Source: Aliirhizobium wenxiniae (GTDB lineage: Bacteria > Pseudomonadota > Alphaproteobacteria > Rhizobiales > Rhizobiaceae). Taken from it: 64,000 nt of DNA. This document shows, piece after piece, positions 7,606-15,677 of the stretch. The notes below the pieces were generated by a model. The model was not told the DNA's origin. It searched no databases and saw only the letters and a program-made list of their open reading frames with translations. The position numbers were made by a program, and so were the translations under genes. Each line of letters begins with the position of its first letter. Position 1 is the first letter of the stretch. The stretch spans positions 1,116,001 to 1,180,000 of the forward strand of contig NZ_JACHEG010000001.1 in NCBI RefSeq assembly GCF_014201355.1, read 5' to 3'.

Positions 7606-7970
7606 CCCGGATACGTTCATGCCAACCAAACCACCCACCGATTGGGCGGCCGTGCATCTGAAAATCGATGCACGGCCGAATTCGATGTATCCACAGAGAT
7701 AAAAGCAACCATCGGCTCATGCGATTGCATAAACACAATATTAAAATAATACATTTCCAATTTATGAAAATAATGTACTTATTTAGAAGGTCGAAATCGA
7801 GGACGATTCCTTGAATGCCAGACAATAAAAATCCGAAACCTATCAATTTTGCTGCAGAGCAGCAAGAACATCAGGGAAATCAGAACTTCATAGATCACCC
7901 GTCCGCATCGCCTTTCCTTGTGACATGCGCCTCACCGGGTCAGCCCTGCGAACGGTAGAGGACCAGCGAT
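7606..7970. other. AT-rich intergenic region with a short ORF
   Basis: This 365-base gap is visibly AT-richer than its surroundings at 7690-7800 (runs such as ATATTAAAATAATAC) and probably contains the promoter of the methyltransferase gene. The only coding candidate is the 47-codon ORF at 7815-7958, listed separately. No RNA gene or repeat is recognised. Confidence 0.6.
7815..7958 (+). CDS. Possible 47-residue small ORF upstream of the methyltransferase
   Basis: ATG at 7815 to TAG at 7956-7958 encodes 47 residues (start MPDNKNPKPINF, end CASPGQPCER), hydrophilic and Gln/Asn-rich. GAGGA precedes the start at a long spacing of 12 bases. The stop is only 12 bases before the next ATG and adjoins that gene's ribosome site (GAGGA). 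It may be a leader peptide or a small co-transcribed gene. No homologue is recognised and chance is possible. Confidence 0.4.
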   Translation: MPDNKNPKPINFAAEQQEHQGNQNFIDHPSASPFLVTCASPGQPCER

Positions 7971-8756
7971 ATGAACGGAGATATCCGGAAATTCATCTTC
8001 AAGGACCTGCAGACCGTCGAGGGCTATATCGATCCACCCGATGCGCTTGTCTTCATGGCCTTGCTGCAGGCACAGAGCGCACATGCCCTGAGCGGCGGCA
8101 TTGCCGAGATCGGGGTTTTTTATGGACGCTCCTATTTCCTCTTCAAGAAAGTCTGCGGCACCAGCGAAAAAATCCTCGCCATCGACCTGTTCGACATCGA
8201 CCAGAAGGCCGGAGAAACGGTTACGCAATATCGGCGTTTCATCGACAATGGAGAGAGGTTGAACCTGCCGGTGGATCAGGATCTGGTCATCAGCGGCGAC
8301 AGCACGCAGCTTCGGCCAGACGAGATCATCGGCAAGATCGGCCATACGCGTTTTTTCAGCATTGATGGCGGACATATGCTGCATCACGTGAGCGCTGACA
8401 GCATGCTGGCGCTCAGTACGCTGGCTCCGCACGGCATCATCGCGTTCGACGACACGTTCAATCCGGCATGGCCGGAAGTGACCGTCGGCGTGACAGACTT
8501 TCTGCGGGAGCGGCAGCACGAACTCGCAACCTTCTGCATGACCAAGTACAAGACCTATGTGTGCCGAAAGCAGTTTCACGACTTCTATCGCCGCGTCATC
8601 GACGATGCCGCCGACCTTCGCGCCTTCGATCATGTCGAAACCGACTTCCTCGGCTCCAAGGCAGTAAGATTGCACAATCCGATAGCCCGCCGCATGGTCT
8701 ATGAAATGATGGTCAGGTCAGGAATGAGAGCCCTTTCGGAACGGGTCTATCGGTGA
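7971..8756 (+). CDS. Class I SAM-dependent methyltransferase (Methyltransf_24-like)
   Basis: A 261-residue protein with a Rossmann methyltransferase core: motif I GIAEIGVFYGRSY (about residues 43-55), a second acidic strand AIDLFD, and FFSIDGGHMLHHVSAD where members of this group carry a metal-binding Asp/His. The pattern matches the Methyltransf_24/cephalosporin-hydroxylase-like group, which often acts on sugars, polysaccharide or secondary metabolites. The substrate is unknown. It has a GAGGA ribosome site and a possible small upstream ORF; it stands in accessory-looking DNA between DUF1127 and rpoH. Confidence 0.75.
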   Translation: MNGDIRKFIFKDLQTVEGYIDPPDALVFMALLQAQSAHALSGGIAEIGVFYGRSYFLFKKVCGTSEKILAIDLFDIDQKAGETVTQYRRFIDNGERLNLPVDQDLVISGDSTQLRPDEIIGKIGHTRFFSIDGGHMLHHVSADSMLALSTLAPHGIIAFDDTFNPAWPEVTVGVTDFLRERQHELATFCMTKYKTYVCRKQFHDFYRRVIDDAADLRAFDHVETDFLGSKAVRLHNPIARRMVYEMMVRSGMRALSERVYR

Positions 8757-8865
8757 CCCGAAAAGGCGCAGAAGCATTACCAAAACGTCATGATATAACG
8801 CCTTCGTGATATCTTGAATCACTGTTCCGCCGTACTTACTTGATACCTGCATTGGTGCGGGATCG

Positions 8866-8890
8866 GGAACGATCCGCGCCATATTCGGTT
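8866..8890 (+). promoter_or_regulatory. EcfG-like promoter upstream of rpoH
   Basis: GGAAC (8866-8870), 16 bases, then GGTT (8887-8890) matches the general-stress sigma EcfG pattern GGAAC-N16-CGTT with one mismatch. It lies 63 bases upstream of the rpoH ATG. EcfG-type control of an rpoH gene is known for rhizobial rpoH2. Here the gene order looks like the rpoH1 locus, so the site needs testing. Confidence 0.45.
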
Positions 8891-8952
8891 CGCCTTCAAG
8901 CAGGGACAATAGACGTCTGAGGGAGCCGACAACGTTTGGAAAGGGGTGCTTT

Positions 8953-9855
8953 ATGGCCCGCAATACTTTGCCTTCCATTACCGCCGGTGAAGCCGGCCTC
9001 AATCGTTATCTCGACGAAATCCGCAAGTTCCCCATGCTGGAGCCCCAGCAGGAATACATGCTTGCGAAGCGTTACGCCGAGCATGGTGACCGTGACGCCG
9101 CCCACAAGCTGGTGACCAGCCACCTTCGTCTCGTGGCAAAGATCGCCATGGGTTATCGTGGCTACGGCCTGCCGATCGGCGAAGTCGTCTCCGAGGGTAA
9201 TGTCGGCCTGATGCAGGCCGTTAAGAAGTTTGACGCGGAACGTGGCTTCCGCCTTGCCACCTACGCCATGTGGTGGATCAAGGCTTCGATCCAGGAATAC
9301 ATCCTGCGCTCGTGGTCGCTGGTGAAGATGGGCACGACCGCCAATCAGAAGCGCCTTTTCTTCAACCTGCGCCGCCTCAAGGGCAAGATCCAGGCGATCG
9401 ATGAAGGTGATCTGAAGCCCGACCAGGTGGCCGAGATCGCCACCAAGCTGAACGTCTCCGAGGAAGAGGTCATCTCGATGAACCGCCGCCTTTCCGGCGA
9501 CGCATCGCTGAACGCCCCGATCCGCGCTTCGGAAGGCGAATCCGGCCAGTGGCAGGATTGGCTGGTGGACGACAGCGACAGCCAGGAAGACGTGCTGATC
9601 GAGCAGGACGAGCTGGACACGCGCCGCCGCATGCTGGCCAAGGCGCTCAGCGTGCTGAACGATCGCGAACGCCGCATCTTCGAGGCCCGCCGCCTGACCG
9701 AGGATCCGATCACGCTCGAAGAGCTGTCATCGGAATTCGACATCAGCCGCGAGCGCGTCCGCCAGATCGAAGTCCGTGCCTTCGAAAAGGTGCAGGACGC
9801 CGTTCAGAAGGAAGCCCTCGCACAGGCCCAGGCCCTGCGCGTGGTCGACGCCTAA
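8953..9855 (+). CDS. rpoH: Heat-shock sigma factor RpoH (sigma-32)
   Basis: A 300-residue sigma-70-family factor of the RpoH class. Region 2 carries LVAKIAMGYRGYGLP, EGNVGLMQAVKKFD and RLATYAMWWIKASIQEYIL; the RpoH box region reads NQKRLFFNLRRLKG; region 4 ends with the helix-turn-helix ELSSEFDISRERVRQIE. It directs core RNA polymerase to heat-shock and other stress promoters. Position near rluD, purA and serA/serC suggests the rpoH1 orthologue, but I cannot prove paralogue identity without comparison. A GGAAC-N16-GGTT candidate promoter is upstream and a strong terminator downstream. Confidence 0.93.
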   Translation: MARNTLPSITAGEAGLNRYLDEIRKFPMLEPQQEYMLAKRYAEHGDRDAAHKLVTSHLRLVAKIAMGYRGYGLPIGEVVSEGNVGLMQAVKKFDAERGFRLATYAMWWIKASIQEYILRSWSLVKMGTTANQKRLFFNLRRLKGKIQAIDEGDLKPDQVAEIATKLNVSEEEVISMNRRLSGDASLNAPIRASEGESGQWQDWLVDDSDSQEDVLIEQDELDTRRRMLAKALSVLNDRERRIFEARRLTEDPITLEELSSEFDISRERVRQIEVRAFEKVQDAVQKEALAQAQALRVVDA

Positions 9856-9881
9856 TCATCCAGAAATAAAGACTAATTTAG

Positions 9882-9915
9882 AAAAGCCGCAGCCAGATGG
9901 TTGCGGCTTTTTTTG
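9882..9915 (+). terminator. Terminator of rpoH
   Basis: AAAGCCGCA / TGCGGCTTT hairpin at 9883-9910 followed by a T-run, 28 bases after the rpoH stop. Confidence 0.9.
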
Positions 9916-10051
9916 TATCCGCACCTGTCTCAAAGCTGCGACACTTTGACCAGATTTCGAGTTCCCCTCACGCTGTCGTGCATCAAGTTCCGCATGCTTC
10001 CCCGCTAGAACCGACTGACTGCGCAAGTCAGATCCTAGAGGAGAATAAGCA

Positions 10052-11107
10052 ATGAAAGCAGCACGCTGGTACAGCGCCAAGGATATTCGCGTCGAGGAAG
10101 TCACCGAGCCGAAGCCCGCAGCAGGACAGGTCAAGATCAAGGTCAAGTGGGCCGGCATCTGCGGCAGCGACCTGCATGAATATGTGGCAGGCCCGATCTT
10201 CGTGCCGGTCAAGGCTCCGCATCCGGTCAGCCACGACGTCGCCCCGATCATCATGGGCCACGAATTCTCCGGCGAAGTGTCCGAAGTCGGTGAAGGCGTC
10301 GAGCGCGTCAAGCCGGGCGACCGCGTCGTGGTCGAGCCGATCCTCGCCTGCGGCAAGTGCGATGCCTGCTTCCACGGCAAATACAATCTCTGCGACAATC
10401 TCGGTTTCCACGGCCTTTCTGGCGGCGGCGGCGGTTTTGCCGGCTACACGACGGTGGGTGAGCGCTGGGTTCACAAGATGCCCGAAGGCCTGTCCTTCGA
10501 ACAAGGCGCTCTCGTCGAGCCAGCAGCGGTGGCCCTGCATGCGGTGCGCATTTCCAGCCTCAAGGCAGGCGGCACGGCAGCCGTCTTCGGCGCCGGCCCG
10601 ATCGGCTTGCTCGTGGTCGAAGCCCTGAAGGTGGCAGGCGCTTCCGCCATCCATGTCGTCGAGCTTTCTCCTCAGCGCGGTGCAAAGGCGATGGAACTCG
10701 GCGCCACCAGCATCATCGACCCGTCCAAGGAAAACGCAGCCCAGCGGATCCGCGAACTGACGCCCGGCGGCGTCGATGTGACGTTCGAAGTCACCGGTGT
10801 GCCCGCCGTCCTGCAGCAATGCATCGACGCGACCCGCTATGAGGGCGAGACGGTCATCGTCTCGATCTGGGAAAAGGAAGCCCCCTTCCAGCCCAACACG
10901 GTGGTCCTGAAGGAAAAGAGCCTGAAGGGCACGATCGCCTATCGCGACGTCTTCCCGGCCGTTATGAACCTGATGGTTCAGGGGTATTTCTCCGCCGAGA
11001 AGCTGGTGACCAAGCGCATCGAACTGGACGACATCGTTGCCCAGGGGTTTGACACGCTGGTGGCGGAAAAGAGCCAGATCAAGATTCTGGTCCGCTCGCC
11101 GGATTGA
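10052..11107 (+). CDS. Zinc-dependent alcohol dehydrogenase, 2,3-butanediol dehydrogenase-like
   Basis: A 351-residue medium-chain dehydrogenase/reductase. Catalytic zinc ligands C37 and H70-E71 (GHEFSGEV) and structural zinc cysteines C100, C103, C106 and C114 are all present. The NAD-binding motif is FGAGPIGLLVV. The long insert between C37 and H70 and the overall pattern resemble (R,R)-butanediol dehydrogenase/acetoin reductase, with sorbitol or threonine dehydrogenase as alternatives. It is monocistronic, with AGAGGAG upstream of the ATG and a strong terminator after the stop. Confidence 0.82.
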   Translation: MKAARWYSAKDIRVEEVTEPKPAAGQVKIKVKWAGICGSDLHEYVAGPIFVPVKAPHPVSHDVAPIIMGHEFSGEVSEVGEGVERVKPGDRVVVEPILACGKCDACFHGKYNLCDNLGFHGLSGGGGGFAGYTTVGERWVHKMPEGLSFEQGALVEPAAVALHAVRISSLKAGGTAAVFGAGPIGLLVVEALKVAGASAIHVVELSPQRGAKAMELGATSIIDPSKENAAQRIRELTPGGVDVTFEVTGVPAVLQQCIDATRYEGETVIVSIWEKEAPFQPNTVVLKEKSLKGTIAYRDVFPAVMNLMVQGYFSAEKLVTKRIELDDIVAQGFDTLVAEKSQIKILVRSPD

Positions 11108-11137
11108 TCGATCCAAAACTCGCTTCAATAAACGACA

Positions 11138-11169
11138 AGCCCGCGGCCATTACCGCGGGCTTTTTTTGT
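11138..11169 (+). terminator. Terminator of the butanediol dehydrogenase-like gene
   Basis: AGCCCGCGG / CCGCGGGCT hairpin at 11138-11161 followed by seven T. Confidence 0.92.
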
Positions 11170-11183
11170 TGCAGCCCTTCGCC

Positions 11184-12593
11184 TCAGCGCATGCCCGGCG
11201 GCATGTTACGCTGTTCTGCCGCCATCATCTCCGCCAGTGCGGCGCGGAAAAAATCGATCAGCAGGAAGACCAGCAGGCTGGCACCCATCACCGGCAGTGC
11301 GATACCGAAGAAAAGAGCCACTGCGAGTGCCGTGATCTTGGCGACGGGCGGCAGGTAGGAAAAGCTGCGGATCAGCGTCCGTGCAGAGGTGCCCGGCGCG
11401 GGACGGCGCAGCCACCACATGCGGTAGCCGTAGACGATCATCGCCGTCAGCGCGATACCGAGCGCCGCCATCAGAGCCTGATTGGCGACACCGAACAGCA
11501 CGCCCATGTGAGCATCGATCCCCCAGCGGATCAGCTTGGCAACAATCGGAAACGTTTCGAAATCCGCCCGGCTCGTGACTTTGAAATCGGAGGGATCGAC
11601 GGCGATCGTATCCACCTGCGTCGGCCAGCTGCGATCGTATTCGCTGACACGGAATGCCTGCCCGACGGTGCGTGGCGGGCGGATCTCGATCATCGGCGAA
11701 TCGATGCCGGCTGCACGGGCGGAGGCCACGACACCGTCGAAGCGAGCAACCATATCCTGCTCGGAAACAGGAGGCGCCGTATCGACCGCCCCCCCCATCC
11801 CATGAGCGGCATGTTCACCCAGAACCGGCGCCGCCGCGTGCGGATTAAGCGCGGTCGTGATGGCCGGCGTGATCCAGCCCACCTCATTACGAAAGGTATC
11901 GATATTACCACCCGCCCAGCGAGACCAGGTAAGCCCGGTTGCGGAGAGAAACAGCAATCCCAGCGCCGTCCACAGACCGATCAGCGTGTGGAGCCTGCGC
12001 GAACGTTGCCAGCTACTGACCTTGGCATTTTTTGGGCGTGCCACGCTTCGCTGCCAATACCACAGCAACAGCCCGCCGAGGATCGAGAACCAAAGCCAGG
12101 ATGCGGCAAGCTCGCTGTAATGCCGCCCGATATCGCCGAGCAGCAGGTTGCGATGCAGGTAGTCGAGCGTGATGCGGAACGGCAGGATACCGCTCGTGCC
12201 ATAGGTGATCAGCTCCCCCTGAACCGCCAGCGATGCCGGGTCGACAAACACAGTGCGAGTTTCGGACTCACCGAGATCCGGCTGGGTGAACATCACCCGC
12301 GTCGTCAGTCCGGGCGCGGTCGCGGGCCTCACGGCAAAGAGCCTCGGAGCTTCGCCGATCGATGCCCGCGCCGCCGCGATCTGCTCCGCGAGCGGCCGCT
12401 CAGGGCCGGTAGTGCGCGCCACCAGTTGATCACGATAAAGCAGGTTCTCGATCTGCGGCGTCAGCACGTAAAGCGTGCCGGTTATCGCGGCAACCAATAG
12501 GAACGGCCCGACGAACAGGCCGACATAGAAATGCAGGCGCGTGATGAACTGCCTGATGGCGGCAAAGGCCGGCTGCGCGGGTTCAGCCTGCAT
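11184..12593 (-). CDS. PepSY-associated transmembrane protein
   Basis: A 469-residue inner-membrane protein of the PepSY_TM family. It has a first helix near residues 25-45 (FYVGLFVGPFLLVAAITGTLYVL), a long periplasmic PepSY-like segment, further helices around SWLWFSILGGLLLWYW and LIGLWTALGLLFLSATGLTW, and two more at the C-terminus. Homologues are often encoded beside TonB-dependent siderophore receptors or metal genes and are proposed to reduce ferric siderophores; that role is inferred here. The ATG at 12593 is preceded by AGGAGG at five bases. It follows the DUF2946 gene in the same direction. Confidence 0.82.
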   Translation of the reverse strand: MQAEPAQPAFAAIRQFITRLHFYVGLFVGPFLLVAAITGTLYVLTPQIENLLYRDQLVARTTGPERPLAEQIAAARASIGEAPRLFAVRPATAPGLTTRVMFTQPDLGESETRTVFVDPASLAVQGELITYGTSGILPFRITLDYLHRNLLLGDIGRHYSELAASWLWFSILGGLLLWYWQRSVARPKNAKVSSWQRSRRLHTLIGLWTALGLLFLSATGLTWSRWAGGNIDTFRNEVGWITPAITTALNPHAAAPVLGEHAAHGMGGAVDTAPPVSEQDMVARFDGVVASARAAGIDSPMIEIRPPRTVGQAFRVSEYDRSWPTQVDTIAVDPSDFKVTSRADFETFPIVAKLIRWGIDAHMGVLFGVANQALMAALGIALTAMIVYGYRMWWLRRPAPGTSARTLIRSFSYLPPVAKITALAVALFFGIALPVMGASLLVFLLIDFFRAALAEMMAAEQRNMPPGMR

Positions 12594-12657
12594 ATGCACC
12601 TCCTGAGACGGATGCTTCACAGGGGAGCGCCGGAAGAATTATCCGGGAAATGGTCAT
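12583..12657 (-). CDS. Possible 24-residue ORF overlapping the PepSY gene start
   Basis: ATG at 12657 (GGAG seven bases upstream) to TGA at 12583-12585 encodes 24 residues (MTISRIILPALPCEASVSGG and four more). It overlaps the first 11 bases of the PepSY gene in another frame, and its reading covers the PepSY ribosome site. It could couple translation of the PepSY gene to that of the DUF2946 mRNA, or be chance. Confidence 0.25.
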   Translation of the reverse strand: MTISRIILPALPCEASVSGGAYAG

Positions 12658-12709
12658 GATGATCTCCAATAGGACGACAGCCGGTAACAGCCGGCAGAAA
12701 AAGGTGACG

Positions 12710-13153
12710 TCAGACTGGAAGGATTGGTGGACCTCTCGCCTCACCGCCGAGACCGAGCCTCCGCGGCGTGACAGACGCCTCGACTACGGCTACGAGCGTT
12801 GCCGAGACAATCGCGATACGCCCGACAGGCGCAGGCGCCTTGGACGGAATACCGACATGGACCGCAGCCGCCACCTGGCAGGCTGTCAGGCAGCAATCCT
12901 TGGCGTGCTTGGCGTTTTTCGGCTCACCCGAACCATGCATCCCGCCATGGCCAGCATGCGGATCAACCGCGTGCTGCGAATGACCATCGGCGCTCTCGGT
13001 GGAACAGATCACCATTTCCGCGGAGGATGCAAATGCCATCGCACCGGTGCCAAAGCCTCCGATCAGGGCTTGCAGCGCCATCAGCACGCCGATCAGAGCG
13101 GCCAGCGGGCCGCCGCAAAATCCGTCTCTGATAAGTTTCCGAAAAAAGCGCAT
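12710..13153 (-). CDS. DUF2946 family protein
   Basis: A 147-residue protein. It starts with a hydrophobic signal/anchor (about residues 15-40), has a periplasmic stretch with a His-rich segment (HSQHAVDPHAGHGGMH), then the DUF2946 signature AKDCCLTACQ. DUF2946 genes commonly occur with copper- or iron-linked membrane proteins. The His/Met/Cys content suggests metal handling, which is inference. The PepSY-type gene follows 116 bases downstream and the two are probably one transcript. Confidence 0.78.
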   Translation of the reverse strand: MRFFRKLIRDGFCGGPLAALIGVLMALQALIGGFGTGAMAFASSAEMVICSTESADGHSQHAVDPHAGHGGMHGSGEPKNAKHAKDCCLTACQVAAAVHVGIPSKAPAPVGRIAIVSATLVAVVEASVTPRRLGLGGEARGPPILPV

Positions 13154-13240
13154 GGCTGAACCTCATCACCGCCAAGGTGATGATTGTCAATGCGACATTA
13201 GCGCATATCGACGCGCGACATTTCGCCGGCCCGCAACCCA

Positions 13241-13281
13241 TAAAAAGAAAAGGCCCGCAGGGTTTTCAAACCCGCGGGCCT
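13241..13281 (-). terminator. Terminator downstream of the 772-residue protein gene
   Basis: Read on the minus strand, GGCCCGCGGGTTTG pairs with AACCCTGCGGGCC (arms at 13252-13260 and 13271-13280) and is followed by TTTTCTTTTT. It would end the purA/772-residue transcript. Confidence 0.9.
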
Positions 13282-13300
13282 CTCGATTTCATTGAGCGAC

Positions 13301-15619
13301 TTACTGGCCGGTCTGGCCACTCGTGTTCTGGCTCCACTCGCGGATCGCCTCGTCGAAAGCCTTCACGCCTTCAGGCCCCTTCTGCAGCGTCAAGAGAGCG
13401 CGGCGACCGTTGCGATAGGCAAGCGGGATGTCGATCCAGTTGCGGGTCCTCAGGAGCTCAAGGTTGGTCCTCTGCGCATCCGGGAAGTCGTTGAGCGCGA
13501 TCATGTGGAAATCGTCGGTGATCTTCGCCGGAACGGCAACCAGAGCATTTCCACGATCCTGCTCGGTCTGCTTCATCGCAATCCGCAGGACGCTGTCGAT
13601 GGCACCGCCTTCGAAGTCCGGCGGCACGGCGAAGACGATCTCGATCAGATGGCTCGCGGGCAGCGACGAATCGCTGTTCTTCTTGACGGTCAGAAGTGCA
13701 GTCAGGCCACGACCCGGAATTGTGATACGGCCCTGGACCACGGGTTCCGCCGGTCCGCCATTCTGGCCCGGCTCACGCTGGAGAGACCACGAAACAGTAC
13801 CTTCGATCGCTGTTGGCGCGGATTGGCCGATACGCTCCTCGTAAAGGAACATCTTCTCGCCGGCAGCCGCCGGCACTTCGGTCGCCGGCGCGGCCGGCGT
13901 TGTCGGTGATGCACCTGCGGCAGGAGGGGCTGTCGTCCCGGTGGTTGAAGGCGTTGCAGGCGCGGGATCGGCCGGCGGCGCATTCAACTGGGCAACAGAC
14001 TGTCCCTCGGCATTTTGCGCAAGGCTACCCGCGTCGCCCGGGCCTGCATCGACTTCGCTGCCGTTTTCGAGAAGCCTCTGCGTGAACTTCGTCGCAGTCG
14101 ACGAACCGTCAGCCGGCGGCGGCGTGGTCGTCTGCGGTTGCGCAGGCGTTGGTGCGCTCTGCTGCGGCTGGGCAGCGGGCGGCTGTGCGGCGGGGCCGGA
14201 ATTTGCCGGCGCGCTGGCAGCAGGCGCCTGCTGAGCAGTTTCGCTCGTGCTGGAGCCCGACGGCATCAGACCGCCAACCATGTCGTTAAGCTTGTCGCGA
14301 TACATCCAGGCACCATAAGCGCCACCGCCGATGATGATCAGGCCGAGAAGCCCGAGGATCATGCCGGCATAGTTGCGCTTGCGAACCGGCGTGACCCGAT
14401 AGGGCTTGGCCGGCGGTGACAGCAGATCGCTGAAATCATCTTCATCGGCCGCCTTCTGCGGCTTCTGCTCAGAAGCAGGTGCATCCTTCGTGTAGCCGAT
14501 CAGATCTTCCAGATCGCTCCACGGGTCACGCTGCTCATCCTGCTGCGACTGCGGCTGTGCCTGAGCCTGTTTCGGCTGCTCCACGGGCGCGGAAGGCTGG
14601 GCGTTCACATAGGCTGCGAACGGGTCTTCGTCGACTTCGTCCGCCGGCCGGGATGTCTGCGGCATATCTGTCGCTGGCGGCATGCGGACCGGCTCGGCAG
14701 AGACACGCATCTCTTCGCCGAAATGGGCTGCGACCGGTTCGCTGCGATGTCCGGTATCGAGATGGCGGGTAAGGTCATCGACCTCTTGCCATGACGATGC
14801 TGCGCGATGCTCTTCGACAGGCTGAACCGGTTCCTGTTCCTGTGCAGGCCATGTTGCGTGATCCGGAGCTACAGTTTCCGGCGCAACGTAGTCCTGCGTC
14901 GGCGCGTGCTGTTCTACCGGCCATTCATCATGAGCAGCGTCACGTTGCGCAAAGGAATGCGTTTCATCGCGTTCTTCGGCGAATGGAGAGGCTTCCTCCC
15001 GCGAATCGGCTTCATGGCTATAGGCCGTCTCCTCGACAGCGACCTGCTGCGGATATTCGGCCTTTTCCTCGGGAACGTCGTCACGCCAATCGCCGTAGCG
15101 CTCGGCCACGGGCTCTTCGGCGGCTTCCCGCCAGCCATGCTCTGCCGGTGTCGCTGCGGCCTCGGAATGCGGCGCTTCTTCCCAATGCGTTTCCGGCTCG
15201 CGATAGGGTTCCGGTTCGGCTACGGTTTCTGCCTCGGCCGGCTCCTCATCCCGATAGGATTCGGCATGAGAATACGGAGCGGCATGATCTTCCGCGCGCT
15301 GTGGTTCCGCGTCTGCTTCCGGCTCTTCCCGGTACTCCTCGACCGGTTCCGGCGCTTCATAAGGCACCGGCACAGGAGCAGCAGCGACCTCCGGCTCGGC
15401 CGGCAGCGCTTCCGCATGCTCGGTCTCGACCTCGATGATAGCCGCTTCCAGCTTGTCCATCTGTCGCCGCAGCATTTCCTCCGGCGGACGAGGCTTCATG
15501 TTCTCAAGCTGGCGCTGGACGGCACCGCGGGCCTTTTCATAAACCCGCGTGCGCGCCTCGGGCGTGTTGGTCGCCAAACCGTCAACAGCGCGGCGGATCA
15601 CCGCTACAAAATCAGCCAT
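13301..15619 (-). CDS. Large Glu/Pro-rich single-pass membrane protein, unknown
   Basis: A 772-residue protein. The N-terminal about 80 residues form a conserved helical region (FVAVIRRAVDGLATNTPEAR). A long low-complexity E/P/A/H-rich cytoplasmic stretch follows (about 85-400), then one transmembrane helix at about 416-438 (MILGLLGLIIIGGGAYGAWMY). A Pro/Ala/Gln/Ser/Thr linker leads to a C-terminal domain of about 200 residues with beta character. The N-terminal ATG is at 15619; an in-frame GTG lies two codons upstream. I do not recognise the C-terminal domain. It starts 58 bases after the purA stop, in the same direction, and shares its terminator, so it is probably co-transcribed with purA. 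Confidence 0.8.
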   Translation of the reverse strand: MADFVAVIRRAVDGLATNTPEARTRVYEKARGAVQRQLENMKPRPPEEMLRRQMDKLEAAIIEVETEHAEALPAEPEVAAAPVPVPYEAPEPVEEYREEPEADAEPQRAEDHAAPYSHAESYRDEEPAEAETVAEPEPYREPETHWEEAPHSEAAATPAEHGWREAAEEPVAERYGDWRDDVPEEKAEYPQQVAVEETAYSHEADSREEASPFAEERDETHSFAQRDAAHDEWPVEQHAPTQDYVAPETVAPDHATWPAQEQEPVQPVEEHRAASSWQEVDDLTRHLDTGHRSEPVAAHFGEEMRVSAEPVRMPPATDMPQTSRPADEVDEDPFAAYVNAQPSAPVEQPKQAQAQPQSQQDEQRDPWSDLEDLIGYTKDAPASEQKPQKAADEDDFSDLLSPPAKPYRVTPVRKRNYAGMILGLLGLIIIGGGAYGAWMYRDKLNDMVGGLMPSGSSTSETAQQAPAASAPANSGPAAQPPAAQPQQSAPTPAQPQTTTPPPADGSSTATKFTQRLLENGSEVDAGPGDAGSLAQNAEGQSVAQLNAPPADPAPATPSTTGTTAPPAAGASPTTPAAPATEVPAAAGEKMFLYEERIGQSAPTAIEGTVSWSLQREPGQNGGPAEPVVQGRITIPGRGLTALLTVKKNSDSSLPASHLIEIVFAVPPDFEGGAIDSVLRIAMKQTEQDRGNALVAVPAKITDDFHMIALNDFPDAQRTNLELLRTRNWIDIPLAYRNGRRALLTLQKGPEGVKAFDEAIREWSQNTSGQTGQ

Positions 15620-15677
15620 CAGCACTTTCTCATGGTAGCCGGCATCCGTCGGCCGAATGGATAATCATTTCTTGACA

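Noticed and set aside
10028..11128. Long antisense frame (366 codons) across the butanediol dehydrogenase gene
   Set aside because: Shadow of a gene with an intact zinc-enzyme pattern.
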